64,000 nucleotides of DNA from Actinomycetota bacterium (GTDB lineage Bacteria; Actinomycetota; Geothermincolia; Fen-727; Anoxymicrobiaceae), in the NCBI GenBank assembly GCA_018831265.1, contig JAHJCO010000024.1:1-64000 (forward strand), in the 5' to 3' direction. The translations under genes were made by a program, and so were the position numbers. Under the pieces are notes generated by a model. The model ran no database searches. It saw only the letters and a list, made by a program, of their open reading frames with translations, and was not told the DNA's origin. Positions 25,265 through 34,960 of the stretch are shown here, piece by piece (positions within the stretch are counted from its first letter, which is position 1; the number at the start of each line of letters is the position of its first letter).

Positions 25265-27991
25265 ATGAAGACCGGCAACCGCCTCACCGCACTCATAATA
25301 GAGGACGACCTGGAGATGGCGGGACTGCTCAGGAAGCTCCTGCGCAGCCGCTTCTCCATGAACATCGAGGTCGCCCACGACTGCGCAACGGCGAGGCGGC
25401 TCATCCGCGACACGGAGTTCGACCTCATTACCCTGGACTACCGGTTGCCGGACGGTGCGGGCCTCGACCTGCTGGACGAGATAACCGACGGCATCGAGCA
25501 CCCCCCGGTCATCATGGTCACGGGCCACGGTGACGAGGAGATAGCCGCGAGGTCGTTCCGCTCGCGCGCCTCCGGCTACGTGGTGAAGGACGAATCCCTC
25601 CCCGAGATGCTGGGTGAGGCCGTCAAGAAGGCGATCGCGCAGATCTCGCTGAAGAGCGTGGAGCGCGAGTTGCTCGAGGAGAAGCTCTTCATAGAGCACG
25701 CCCTCAACAGCCTGCCCGACATATTCGCGGTGGTCGACCTGGACGGCAAGTTCTTCCGCTGGAACTCGCGGCTCAACGAGATCACCGGCTACAGCGACGC
25801 CGAGATCACCTCCATGCACATGGCTGACATGTTCCGCCCCGAGGACGAGGACGCTGTCAACGAGGGGATGCGCCGGATGACGGAGGAGGGTTTCGGTATC
25901 GACCGGGTGACTCTGATGACCAGGGACGGGCGCGCGATCCCTTACGAGCTCAACGGCGCTCTGTTACACGACTACGAGGGGAACCCGATCGGCTTCGGCG
26001 GTATCGGCCGGGACCTGTCGGGCCGGGGAGTGCCCGTCGCCGACCGCCTGCGCCTGCAGCTCGGGCTCGAGGAGCTGGTCAAGGACAGCGCCTCGGAGCT
26101 TCGCGCGGCGAGCGACGAGCTTCGCGATGCCCTGGAGGAGACCTCCCGGGCCGGTGAGGCCCTTCGCAGCGGGGAGCGTTACTACCGCAGCATCCTCGAC
26201 AACTCGATCGATGTCATCGCCATCCTGGACGGGTCGGGAAACATGATGGACATAAGCCCTTCGGTCGAGAGGGTGCTTGGCCGGGCACCCTCGGAGGCGA
26301 CCGGACGGGAGCTCCTCGAGATCGTCCACCCGGACGACGCCGCGGCGCTCCAGGACCACTTCCGACTGCTGGTGAAGGACCCGGGGAGGTCCGCGACGGT
26401 GGAGTCCAGGTTGAGGCACCTGGACGGCGGCTGGCACATCTTCGAGCTCGTGGGACGCAGCTTCATGATGGAGGACGGCGCGGTGAGGGTGGTCGAGAAC
26501 GCGCGCGACATAACCGACCGCAAGTCCGCCGAGATGGAGCTGCGGGAGCGCGAGCGGCAGTTGCGCCTTATCACCGACAACATGCAGGACGTGATCGCCC
26601 AGGTCGATACGGCCGGGGTCTTCCTGTATGTGAGCCCGTCGTACGGCACCCTGCTGGGCCACGACCCGGCCGAGTCGGTCGGACGCTCGGCGCTGGAGTA
26701 CCTCGAACTCATACACCCCGACGACATTGACAGCTTCGTCAGGGCCTTCCAGACCATCATGAGCGACTTCGAGCCGGCGCGCCTCCGCTATCGGTTCAAG
26801 CACAGCGACGGCTACTATCTGTGGCTGGACTCGGTCGGAGTGCCCCTGTACGACCAGGATCAGAACCTCAGCGGCGCGGTGTTCTCCAGCCGGGACATCA
26901 CCGAGGCGGCCGAGGCGGAGGAGGCGCTCCGCGAGAGCGAGGAGCGTTACAGGACCATCTTCGACCTGAGCCCGGACTTCGTGTACCTCGTTTCGCCGAA
27001 TGGCTCTGTGGTCGACGCGAACAGGGCCCTGCTCGAGCGCACCGGGCTCTCCCTGGAGGAGATACGGAGGACCGGCTACATGGACTTCTTCGCGGGGGAA
27101 GACCCCGAGGGGCTGAGAGCCGCCGTGGGGAGGCTCATGTCCGGTGGGGAGGTCCGCGGCCTGGTGGTCAGAGCACGTTCCGGGACAGGCAAGCTCTACT
27201 ACTACGAGATAAACGCCATCCCACTGATGGAGGGAGACAAGGTCCGCAGTATCTTGAGCCTGGCGCGTGACATCACGGGCAGGATCCGCACCGAGGAGGA
27301 GCTCCGCAGCCTGAACCGGGAGCTGGAGGGCTTCGCCGAGACCGTCTCCCACGACCTGCGGACACCCCTGACCTCTATCAAGCTGGCCGGGGAGACGCTC
27401 GCCCGGATGTGGCAGAAGCGCGACGAGGTCGAGGAGTTGGGGTCCGAGATCGAGAGGATAGCCGAGGTCATCTCGCTGAGCGCGTCCCAGGCCGAGGCAC
27501 TAATCGAGGACCTGCTCCAGCTGGCGAGGGCCGGTCAACAGCCCTCGGAGGTCGTCCGGGTCGACATCTCGAAGGTGGTCGCGCGGGTGCTCGAGGAGCG
27601 CTCCGCGCTGATCGCGGAACGTGGCACCCAGGTGGAAGCCGACGAATCGCTGGGGACGGTGCAGGCCAACCCGAGCCACATGTACCAGCTCTTCGGCAAC
27701 ATAGTGGACAACGCCGTCAGGCACAACAGGAACCCGGAGCCGCGTGTCACCGTGCGCTACCTGGGCTCGGACGACGGCAGCCACCACTACTCGGTGGAGG
27801 ACAATGGCGCCGGGATACCCCCCGGGGACCGGGAAAACGTCTTCCTGCCGTTCTTCAAGGGAGAGGAAGGCGCCACCGGGATCGGGCTCGCGATAGTCAA
27901 GAAGCTGATCAACCTGTACGACGGGTCCATCGAGATCGCCGGCGACGCCGCTTCGCGCTTCAACTTCACCATAACAGACCTCCCCGCATAA
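25265..27991 (+). CDS. Sensor histidine kinase with N-terminal receiver and four PAS domains
   Basis: 908 residues. Residues 8-125 are a response-regulator receiver: acidic pair in 'LIIEDDLEMA', phospho-acceptor Asp in 'LITLDYRLPDG', conserved Lys in 'YVVKDES'. Four PAS domains follow (about 145-255, 305-420, 430-545, 560-680). A dimerisation/phosphoacceptor helix has VSHDLRTPLTSIKL near 697. The ATPase domain has N (NIVDNAVRHN), G1 (NGAGIPPGD) and G2 (GATGIGLAIVKKL) boxes. No transmembrane segment is present, so it is a cytoplasmic multi-input sensor. Having the receiver at the N-terminus suggests it is itself a phosphorelay target. No partner regulator lies beside it. Confidence 0.9.
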   Translation: MKTGNRLTALIIEDDLEMAGLLRKLLRSRFSMNIEVAHDCATARRLIRDTEFDLITLDYRLPDGAGLDLLDEITDGIEHPPVIMVTGHGDEEIAARSFRSRASGYVVKDESLPEMLGEAVKKAIAQISLKSVERELLEEKLFIEHALNSLPDIFAVVDLDGKFFRWNSRLNEITGYSDAEITSMHMADMFRPEDEDAVNEGMRRMTEEGFGIDRVTLMTRDGRAIPYELNGALLHDYEGNPIGFGGIGRDLSGRGVPVADRLRLQLGLEELVKDSASELRAASDELRDALEETSRAGEALRSGERYYRSILDNSIDVIAILDGSGNMMDISPSVERVLGRAPSEATGRELLEIVHPDDAAALQDHFRLLVKDPGRSATVESRLRHLDGGWHIFELVGRSFMMEDGAVRVVENARDITDRKSAEMELRERERQLRLITDNMQDVIAQVDTAGVFLYVSPSYGTLLGHDPAESVGRSALEYLELIHPDDIDSFVRAFQTIMSDFEPARLRYRFKHSDGYYLWLDSVGVPLYDQDQNLSGAVFSSRDITEAAEAEEALRESEERYRTIFDLSPDFVYLVSPNGSVVDANRALLERTGLSLEEIRRTGYMDFFAGEDPEGLRAAVGRLMSGGEVRGLVVRARSGTGKLYYYEINAIPLMEGDKVRSILSLARDITGRIRTEEELRSLNRELEGFAETVSHDLRTPLTSIKLAGETLARMWQKRDEVEELGSEIERIAEVISLSASQAEALIEDLLQLARAGQQPSEVVRVDISKVVARVLEERSALIAERGTQVEADESLGTVQANPSHMYQLFGNIVDNAVRHNRNPEPRVTVRYLGSDDGSHHYSVEDNGAGIPPGDRENVFLPFFKGEEGATGIGLAIVKKLINLYDGSIEIAGDAASRFNFTITDLPA

Positions 27992-27994
27992 AAC

Positions 27995-28232
27995 GGTGCC
28001 AGGCAGGATTCAATTCACACCACGCGAATTGTCTCTCGCTTGGTCGATCAACCCATGGACGAATCGTGGGGTCAGACAGACAACCGTGGGGTCAGACGTT
28101 TGTGGCGCGCTGGAGCACGTTAGACGAACTGGCCCCATATTTGGATTACGTCGGCTAGAACCGGGGTCAGGCACAATTCAATTCACACCACACAGGTCGT
28201 TCAACCTGATCGCTGAAATTGAACTGAGCCTG
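27995..28232. repeat. Cluster of family A-like repeat fragments
   Basis: The gap holds GGTGCCAGGCAGGATTCAAT near 27995, two GTGGGGTCAGAC words near 28065 and 28083, and an imperfect inverted element from GGGGTCAGGCACAATTC (about 28163) to GCCTGACCC (about 28230). The same ATTCAATTCACACCAC word occurs in two of the pieces. No gene is supported. Confidence 0.65.
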
Positions 28233-28235
28233 ACC

Positions 28236-30203
28236 CTAGAACCCGCGTACGCCGACCGGCCCCGTCAGGAACCACACCAGCAACCCGGTGAGCATCAGTG
28301 AGAACGCAAGGTTACCGCCGGTGAGCTCCCGCATCCGGAGCGAGACCTTCGCCATTATCGCGAACATCGGAACGGCGAGCGCCATCAGCAGAAGGAGAGG
28401 GATCCGGAACGCCTGGAACTTGACCGCGATCCCCAGCCCGTCGAAGAGCGGCAGGAACGTGAGTATCAGCGCCAGGTCCAGCACGAGGGCCCGGACCAGT
28501 ATAACCCACCAGTCGCCTATGTCGGACCTCAGCGCCGGGTATGCCAGCCTGTAGAACAGGTAGTCCTCGATCCAGAAGCCTGTTGACAGGCATGCCAGCC
28601 CCACGAAGAAGTACAGCGGTAGCTTGGCGAACACCCTGGGCAGCACCAGGGGCCCGGCCAGTACGACCAGCACCAGCAGGCAGACCGCAAGCGGGATGAG
28701 GCCGTAGGCGACGCTCCTCCCCCATCGTGACGCGGTGGACTTCAGGCGGCTCTTGATGCCGGAGAGCCCGCCCTGGCTCCTGGCCACGAAGAAGAGCAGG
28801 ACCGATAGCAGAGGAAGCAGCAGGAGCGTGCGGGTGAGCCAGAAGATGGACATCTCCCCGATTCCCTCGTAGGGGATGAACGGGCCTATGCCGAGGGCTT
28901 TCGCAGCGGGAAGAGCGAGGTAGCTGGCCGCGAGCACCGGGGCCGCGTACAGCAGGACGTCGAACGCCTTCTCCCCCCGGCGCGGCTCCCAGGCAGGCTC
29001 GATATCGATCTCTCCACCCTCGGGGAACATCCGCCAGCGCACCAGCGACATGGCGCCGAGAGAGAGGAGCAGGAGGGCCGCCACCAGGCAGATGATGCCC
29101 AGTATGCGGCCCCAGAGGAACGGCGGCCTGTCGTTCGCCTTGAGCGGTATACCCCCGAGGTTCTTCAGCCAGTCGATGGCCTCGAAGGTCAAGACCCCGC
29201 CGACCAGCTCGGTGACGTGGTCGTCGTCGGTTATCGTGAGCCTGCGCGCGTTGCCGGTGCCCATGTCCCCGTAGGTGAACCCGAGCTTCAGCTCCTGCCC
29301 CCCACGGATGACGGCCGTCGCCTTCTCCATCACCTGGCGCTCCACGGCCTCGCTGGCCAGCTCGTCGTTACGCCCGCACTCGAGCAGGTAGTTCGGCGGC
29401 ATGGTGTCGTTCACGAGGTCCAGCGCATTGTACTTCCCAAGTGTGCCCGGGGCGGTTATGTCTGTGTGCCTGGAGAACGCGGTGAGGCCCCAGGCCCTGC
29501 CGACGAAATTATCTATCGGGCCCATGAGGTCCACCAGCGCGTCCTGGAGGGAGCTCCAGCACCAGATCGCTATCACTCCCTGGATGCTGCCGTCTTTCTG
29601 GAGCGCGCCCGCCCGCGTAACGCTGATGCCCCCCAGCGAGTGGCCCATGGCCACGATCTTCTTCGGGTCGGCCTCGGGGACGTTCTTCCGCAGGTATTCG
29701 GCGGCCGCCCAGATCTCGGCCACCTCGTCGTTACCGTAGGTGGAGTAACCTCCCGAGCCGCCGTGCCCGCGCAGGTCGATCGCCAGCACCGGGAACCCGT
29801 CCCGGGCGATCTCGCGCTCCATCTGCACGTACCACTCCTTGCTGCCGGTTATCCCGTGAGCGAACACGACGCCGGGACGCTGTCCCCCCACGGGAGGGTT
29901 TGGCAGGAGTAGAAGGCCCGAGATGGTGATAGGTTCGGCCTCGAATCCCCGGGTGGTGAACGTGACCTTCTTGTAGGTGACCCCGGCCTTCGTCCCCCCG
30001 AGGATCATCACGATACCGAACACGAGGAAGACGACACCGAGTGCCAGGAGGATTATCCAGTTCCTGATGCGGGGTTCCGGGCGGTATCCGGGCGGCGGTC
30101 CCTCAGGGGGCCGCCACGGCTCCTCCATGACGGCCGCCGGTTCAACCGCAGGAGATCCCCCGAGAGGGGGGACACCTCCGTTCGCCTGGTTCTCGTTAGA
30201 CAA
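28236..30203 (-). CDS. Membrane-anchored alpha/beta hydrolase with C-terminal multi-helix domain
   Basis: About 655 residues if it starts at the TTG at 30203, preceded at 6 bases by GGGAG; an upstream GTG at 30242 lacks a site. A Pro-rich head and one transmembrane helix are followed by an alpha/beta hydrolase domain: 'VVFAHGITGSKEW' oxyanion region, nucleophile elbow MGHSLGG, a late 'ITDDDHVTEL' likely carrying the catalytic His. The second half contains about seven further hydrophobic helices. The role is unknown; it could act on lipids or peptides at the outer face of the membrane. Confidence 0.8.
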   Translation of the reverse strand: MSNENQANGGVPPLGGSPAVEPAAVMEEPWRPPEGPPPGYRPEPRIRNWIILLALGVVFLVFGIVMILGGTKAGVTYKKVTFTTRGFEAEPITISGLLLLPNPPVGGQRPGVVFAHGITGSKEWYVQMEREIARDGFPVLAIDLRGHGGSGGYSTYGNDEVAEIWAAAEYLRKNVPEADPKKIVAMGHSLGGISVTRAGALQKDGSIQGVIAIWCWSSLQDALVDLMGPIDNFVGRAWGLTAFSRHTDITAPGTLGKYNALDLVNDTMPPNYLLECGRNDELASEAVERQVMEKATAVIRGGQELKLGFTYGDMGTGNARRLTITDDDHVTELVGGVLTFEAIDWLKNLGGIPLKANDRPPFLWGRILGIICLVAALLLLSLGAMSLVRWRMFPEGGEIDIEPAWEPRRGEKAFDVLLYAAPVLAASYLALPAAKALGIGPFIPYEGIGEMSIFWLTRTLLLLPLLSVLLFFVARSQGGLSGIKSRLKSTASRWGRSVAYGLIPLAVCLLVLVVLAGPLVLPRVFAKLPLYFFVGLACLSTGFWIEDYLFYRLAYPALRSDIGDWWVILVRALVLDLALILTFLPLFDGLGIAVKFQAFRIPLLLLMALAVPMFAIMAKVSLRMRELTGGNLAFSLMLTGLLVWFLTGPVGVRGF

Positions 30204-30350
30204 CTGCACTCCCGGGCCGGCTCGCGGGGCCGGTCGTATCACTCGACCGACTCAGTTTAGACGCCCGAAGGAGTCCGGCGCAACTCGCCCGTCTCCGCAC
30301 TTCTGTGGTACTTTGTACGGGCAGGAATCAACTAGAATGAAAGCGGCAGC

Positions 30351-31712
30351 ATGCCCCCCAATGAAGCGACGGAAAAGAACGCGCACCGCCTGAAGAGGCG
30401 ATACTCATACGTCACAGGCTCCTCGATCGCGCTACTCATCACCGCCGGCCTGCTGCTGTACTTCCTTACAGGGCGGAGCGCGTCCGTCCTGGTGGTGACA
30501 CTGCTCGGGGCCCTCGGCCTCGCGGGCGTGACCGCGTGGTCTTACGTCGCCTCGCGAGACGCGCTGGAGAACACCGCCACCGGGGAGCGAAGGCGGCTGG
30601 CAGAGTCCGAGGAGCGCTACGGCAGGCTCTACGAGACGTCCATGGACGGCATCCTGCACACGGACATGGAGGGCACCGTCCTGGAGTGCAACAAGGCGTT
30701 CGCGGAGATGCTGGGCTACCTGCCCGCGGAGCTGAAGGGCAAGACCTACTTCGACATCACCCCGGGCAAGTGGCGGGGCGTGGACTGGGACGTCATCACC
30801 AACCAGCTCCTGGTCACCGGGCACTCTGACAAGTACTTCAAGGAGTACGTCCGCAAGGACGGCTCGCTGGTGCCGGTCAGCGTGCGGGCGTGGCTGGACG
30901 AGGACGAGGCCGGAGAGCTCTCCGGCATCTGGGCTCGGGCCGAGGATATCAGCGAGCAGAAGCGCTACGAGGACTTCATCCGCGAGACCATCATCCGGCT
31001 GGAGCAGGCGAACGACCGGCTGCGCGAGATGGACATGCTCAAGACTGAGTTCGTGGCGGTTGTCTCCCACGAGCTGAGGGCGCCCCTGGCGGCGATCGAG
31101 AGCGCTCTGGCCGCGATGAAGGCGATAAACGCGGCCTCGGAGGACCCGCAGCAGGCGCAGCTCATGTCGGTCCTGAACCGCGGGGTGGTCCGGCTCTCCC
31201 ACCTGGTTGACGACCTGCTGGACATCACCCGCATAGAGTCCGGCCAGCTCCGGCTCGAGCAGGTGGAGGTCGACCCGGTTGAGCTTGCCACGCGGGTGGT
31301 GGAGATCTACAGGCCCCGGGCCGAGGAGAAGGGCGTCAACCTGAGCCTGGCCTTCAACGGCGGGCCGCGCTCCTCTACCTGCGACCCCAGGAGGGTCGAG
31401 CAGGTGCTGGTCAACCTGGTGGACAACGCGCTCAAGTTCACCCCGGGCGGAGAGGTGCGGGTCAGCGTCGAGTGCGCCCCCTACCGCGCGGTGTACTCGG
31501 TGACCGACTCGGGGCCCGGCATCCCGCCCGAGCTTCAGGACCGGGTGTTCGAGAAGTTCTTCAGCTCGCCCCCGGTGGTCGAGAGCGGGACCCAGGGCAC
31601 CGGCCTGGGGCTTGCCATATGCCGCGGCATCGTCGAGGCCCACGGCGGCAAGATGTGGGTCGACAGCGATACGGGCCGCGGCGCCACCTTCCACTTCGAG
31701 ATCCCGGGGTAG
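30351..31712 (+). CDS. Membrane PAS sensor histidine kinase
   Basis: 453 residues. Two N-terminal transmembrane helices (about 23-40 and 45-65), one PAS domain (about 84-205; LYETSMDGILHTDMEG), phosphoacceptor 'VVSHELRAPLAAIESAL' near 236, and an ATPase domain with 'NLVDNALKFTPGG', 'DSGPGIPPELQ' and 'GTGLGLAICRGIVEAHGG'. It is a typical complete kinase, but no response regulator is adjacent. It converges on the FtsX-type permease gene with 8 bases between the stops. Confidence 0.9.
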   Translation: MPPNEATEKNAHRLKRRYSYVTGSSIALLITAGLLLYFLTGRSASVLVVTLLGALGLAGVTAWSYVASRDALENTATGERRRLAESEERYGRLYETSMDGILHTDMEGTVLECNKAFAEMLGYLPAELKGKTYFDITPGKWRGVDWDVITNQLLVTGHSDKYFKEYVRKDGSLVPVSVRAWLDEDEAGELSGIWARAEDISEQKRYEDFIRETIIRLEQANDRLREMDMLKTEFVAVVSHELRAPLAAIESALAAMKAINAASEDPQQAQLMSVLNRGVVRLSHLVDDLLDITRIESGQLRLEQVEVDPVELATRVVEIYRPRAEEKGVNLSLAFNGGPRSSTCDPRRVEQVLVNLVDNALKFTPGGEVRVSVECAPYRAVYSVTDSGPGIPPELQDRVFEKFFSSPPVVESGTQGTGLGLAICRGIVEAHGGKMWVDSDTGRGATFHFEIPG

Positions 31713-31720
31713 TGTTCCCC

Positions 31721-34105
31721 TCAGTCGGCGCGTTCCTTGGTGACGCTGGCGAGGTCGAGGTGCCAGAGGCGTCGGATAGACGGCAGCTCGGAGATTATCA
31801 TCACCGCCATCGACGCCACCACGATGAACACGATCGTCACCCAGGAGATGACCGTGTCGGGCGCGAGGCGGTCCGAGGAGACCAGGCGCTCTACGACCAC
31901 CCACTCCAGCAGGCGGCCCAGCAGGATGCCGGGCACGAGCGCGGCGAGCACCACCACCACCGTCTCCACGGTCACGAATCCGAATATACGGCCCATGCCG
32001 GTTCCCAGCGTCCGCATGGTCGCGATCTCGCGACCGCGCTCCAGCAGGTTCACGGTCACCATACTGAAGAGCACGGCGAACCCCATGGAGAACGCCATCA
32101 CGTAGAAGATGATGAACAACGTCCTCACCGCGCCGAGCACCTCCTGGAAGACCGCCAGGATGCCGTTCTTGGTCAGGACCTGCGCGACCGACGGAAGCTC
32201 GCGGAGCGATGCAACGACCCGGTCCAGGTCCGCGGGCGCCGCCGTCACCACCACCGCGTTGAAGAGGTCAGGCTGGTGGTAGGCTATCGCCAGCAGCGTC
32301 TGGATGTAGTGCTGGTCCACATAGCAGACACCTCCGAAAGGCTCCGAGACGAACCCCGCCACGGTGAACTTGAGCGAGCCGACCGCCGTCGAGAGCGTTA
32401 CATCGTCGCCCCTCTTCACCGGTATGCGCGTGGTCACGCCCCTGTTGAGGAGAACCTCCCCGGGCCCGGGGTACGCCTTCGAGCCCGCGGTCGGATAACC
32501 GGTGTGCATCCGGCTGTCCTCGGGGTACGCCTGGACCTGCAGGTCGAGCGAGTAGTCGTTGCCGGTCTCGGGGTCGGTGTAGGTGAGCCTGGCGGGAGCA
32601 TCCATGACGATCTCAACGCCGGTGACACCCGGGATCGCCTTCACCCGCTCGAGCATCTCGGGCCCCACGGGTGTGGCCCAACCGGCGGCCGCGTCCCAGC
32701 GCAGCACCCCGGTTAGGTACTTCTCCACGGCGTGGTCCAGCGAGTCCTTGCCGCCGCTCGCCGTCACCATAACGCAGAGGGTGGCGATGACCCCCAGGAA
32801 GGTCAGGATGGTGCGCCTGCGGTTTCGGGAAAGGTTGCGCAGGGATATCCTGAGCCAGGCGGGGAACCCCAGCCTCTCGGTGATGCCCGGAGGGCGATGG
32901 TGCGGGTAGTGCCGCAGGGAAAGGCCGGCCTCCACCCTCATCGCCTCGGCCGGCTTCATCCTGACCGCGTGCCTGGCCGGGACCAGCGCGCCCAGCAGCG
33001 AGAAGAGGATCCCCACCGCGACCCCGGCCAGCCCTATCACGGGATAGAACGAGGTCGTGATGAGCGGCAACTCGAAGAGCCCCGCGTAGATGTAGATGAA
33101 GACGATGGAGAGTATGAAGCCGACCGCGACGCCCAGAAGGCTCCCGCCGACGCCCAGCAGCCCGCCGTAACCCAGGTAGTGGACGACTATGTGGCGCCCC
33201 TCGTAGCCCACCGCCCGGGTCACCCCGATCTGCCGCTGCTGCGAGTACACGATCTGGGTCATCGTGATATAGAGCGCGAGCGACGCCACGGCGAGCAGCA
33301 GCACCGCGAAGAAGAGGGCGAGCCGCCCGATATCGTCTATCTCCACGTCGAGCGTGGCAGTGCCCGGCTCCTCGGCGCCGCTGGTGAGCCCGATGACCGT
33401 ATAGGGCGACAGGAGGTGCTCGGCCGCCTTCATGGTCTCGTCGAGCCGGTCCTTGTCTCCCACGCGGGCGACCACCTCGTTGATCTGCCCGCCTATGCCG
33501 AACAGCCCGGCAGCCTCGGAGTAGTGCACGAAGACGACGCCGAACTCGGCGGGGTCGGTGACGTACTCGGAGCGGCTCCGGATGAGGCGCAGGTACTCGG
33601 GGCTGACCACCGAGGCGCTCACCTCCAGCTTCGCGCCCGAGGCGAGCTCCACGGTATCGCCCGGCACGAGGTCGAACTCGGATGTCAGGTGGTGCTCCAC
33701 CATGCAGGCCATGGACTGTCCCGGCGACAGGTACCTCCCGGACTCGACCAGCAGGCCGTTGACTGTCGGACGGCCGGTGTCGGGCACGCTCACCACCCGT
33801 ACAGTGAGCTTCTTCCCCTTCACGGACCCCTGGGTCTCCCGGCTGATGCGGCCCTCGGCCGCCGAGACGTTGGGGAGTGCGCCGACCTGCCCGGCGACGG
33901 TCGCGGGAGCCAAGGCGACCTGGGCTGAGAAGTCCTCATAGAGTGTCCTGCCGCGGATGTCGCTCACCGAATCCCTCAAGTCCCGCTGTGCGATCAGCGG
34001 TCCGGAGAACATGATGATCCCCAGTGCAACGACCACGATTATCGCGCCGACCTGCGCCCAGTGGGTCCTCAGGTCTCGGATTGTCTTCTTGCGAAGCTGG
34101 CTCAA
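31721..34105 (-). CDS. FtsX/MacB-type ABC transporter permease
   Basis: About 794 residues from a TTG at 34105 with GGAAGG 6 bases upstream; a GTG at 34111 is in frame but too close to that site. One N-terminal helix, a periplasmic MacB-like domain, three helices (FtsX domain 1, about 240-390), a second soluble domain, and three C-terminal helices (FtsX domain 2) give the two-module layout of lipoprotein or peptide export permeases. 'TRAVGYEGRHIVVHYLGYG' and 'TMRTLGTGMGRIFGF' are the typical cytoplasmic coupling motifs. No ATPase gene is adjacent. Confidence 0.87.
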   Translation of the reverse strand: MSQLRKKTIRDLRTHWAQVGAIIVVVALGIIMFSGPLIAQRDLRDSVSDIRGRTLYEDFSAQVALAPATVAGQVGALPNVSAAEGRISRETQGSVKGKKLTVRVVSVPDTGRPTVNGLLVESGRYLSPGQSMACMVEHHLTSEFDLVPGDTVELASGAKLEVSASVVSPEYLRLIRSRSEYVTDPAEFGVVFVHYSEAAGLFGIGGQINEVVARVGDKDRLDETMKAAEHLLSPYTVIGLTSGAEEPGTATLDVEIDDIGRLALFFAVLLLAVASLALYITMTQIVYSQQRQIGVTRAVGYEGRHIVVHYLGYGGLLGVGGSLLGVAVGFILSIVFIYIYAGLFELPLITTSFYPVIGLAGVAVGILFSLLGALVPARHAVRMKPAEAMRVEAGLSLRHYPHHRPPGITERLGFPAWLRISLRNLSRNRRRTILTFLGVIATLCVMVTASGGKDSLDHAVEKYLTGVLRWDAAAGWATPVGPEMLERVKAIPGVTGVEIVMDAPARLTYTDPETGNDYSLDLQVQAYPEDSRMHTGYPTAGSKAYPGPGEVLLNRGVTTRIPVKRGDDVTLSTAVGSLKFTVAGFVSEPFGGVCYVDQHYIQTLLAIAYHQPDLFNAVVVTAAPADLDRVVASLRELPSVAQVLTKNGILAVFQEVLGAVRTLFIIFYVMAFSMGFAVLFSMVTVNLLERGREIATMRTLGTGMGRIFGFVTVETVVVVLAALVPGILLGRLLEWVVVERLVSSDRLAPDTVISWVTIVFIVVASMAVMIISELPSIRRLWHLDLASVTKERAD

Positions 34106-34286
34106 TCGCACCCTTCCCGGCAGGCCGCGGCGGCCTTGTTATAAAATCTAAGGCTGTCAGTGAGTAGAACGTCCGTACGACGTCCGGGAGCCCCCAGTTG
34201 GAAAGCCGGCACCGGTTTGCCGGGGGTGGTCGCCTTGCTGACGGGCGGCCGTCCGGGTGGCGTCTCTGACAGTAGGAGGTTACCAG

Positions 34287-34889
34287 ATGGATGTCCTCGA
34301 GGCGATAGACAGCCGCCGCAGCATCAGGAAGTACAAGGACAAGGCGGTGCCCGACCGCCTGCTGCGGCAGGTACTGGAGGCCGCGAGGCAGGCACCGTCC
34401 ACGAGCAATACGCAGTCGTGGAAGTTCAAGATAGTGACCGACGACGAGACCAGGCACGAGATACGGGAGTCGGCCTACGGTCAGCGTTTCATCGAGGAGG
34501 CGCCGGTGGTGATCGCGTGCTGCCTGGACTTCGAGGCGTTCAAGGAGCGCGGCAAACAGGCGCTGAAGCTGGTGCTCAAGGGCGTCCGCCCGAGCCTTGA
34601 GATGATGCTCCGGAGCATCAAGGGCGGCAAGGACAAGCAGTTCGAGTCCGAGCGGGTGATGGTGAACGGGATCATCAACGTGAGCATCGCCGCAGAGCAC
34701 ATGGCGCTGGCGGCCACCTCCCTCGGCCTGGGCACTTGCTGGGTGCGGGCCTTCGACCACAAGGCGGTCGCCGGGATACTGGACCTCCCGGACACGGTCG
34801 CACTGGTGGCGCTGCTTACCCTGGGCTACCCCGCCCAGTCCCCGGGCGCACGCCCGCGCAAACCCATCGAGGACCTGCTACTGGACTGA
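34287..34889 (+). CDS. Nitroreductase-family flavoprotein
   Basis: 200 residues from the ATG at 34287, behind AGGAGG. 'IDSRRSIRKYKDKAVP' is the FMN-binding N-terminal motif, followed by AARQAPSTSNTQSWKF and a C-terminal 'LGLGTCWVRAFD' and 'LLTLGYPAQSP'. It binds FMN and reduces nitro, quinone or enone substrates with NAD(P)H. It is a single gene with a leader of about 135 bases of no recognised class after a TATAAA box (about 34140). Confidence 0.88.
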   Translation: MDVLEAIDSRRSIRKYKDKAVPDRLLRQVLEAARQAPSTSNTQSWKFKIVTDDETRHEIRESAYGQRFIEEAPVVIACCLDFEAFKERGKQALKLVLKGVRPSLEMMLRSIKGGKDKQFESERVMVNGIINVSIAAEHMALAATSLGLGTCWVRAFDHKAVAGILDLPDTVALVALLTLGYPAQSPGARPRKPIEDLLLD

Positions 34890-34933
34890 GCCAGGTCTAT
34901 CAGACTGCAAGTCGGCTCGCACCACGATACGGA

Positions 34934-34954
34934 CTTATGTGCCTGGCACATAAG
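34934..34954. repeat. Hairpin family A, perfect palindrome with TGCCTGGCA centre
   Basis: CTTATGTGCC, central T, GGCACATAAG. It lies between converging genes and shares only the centre with the other family members. Confidence 0.8.
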
Positions 34955-34960
34955 TGCGCG

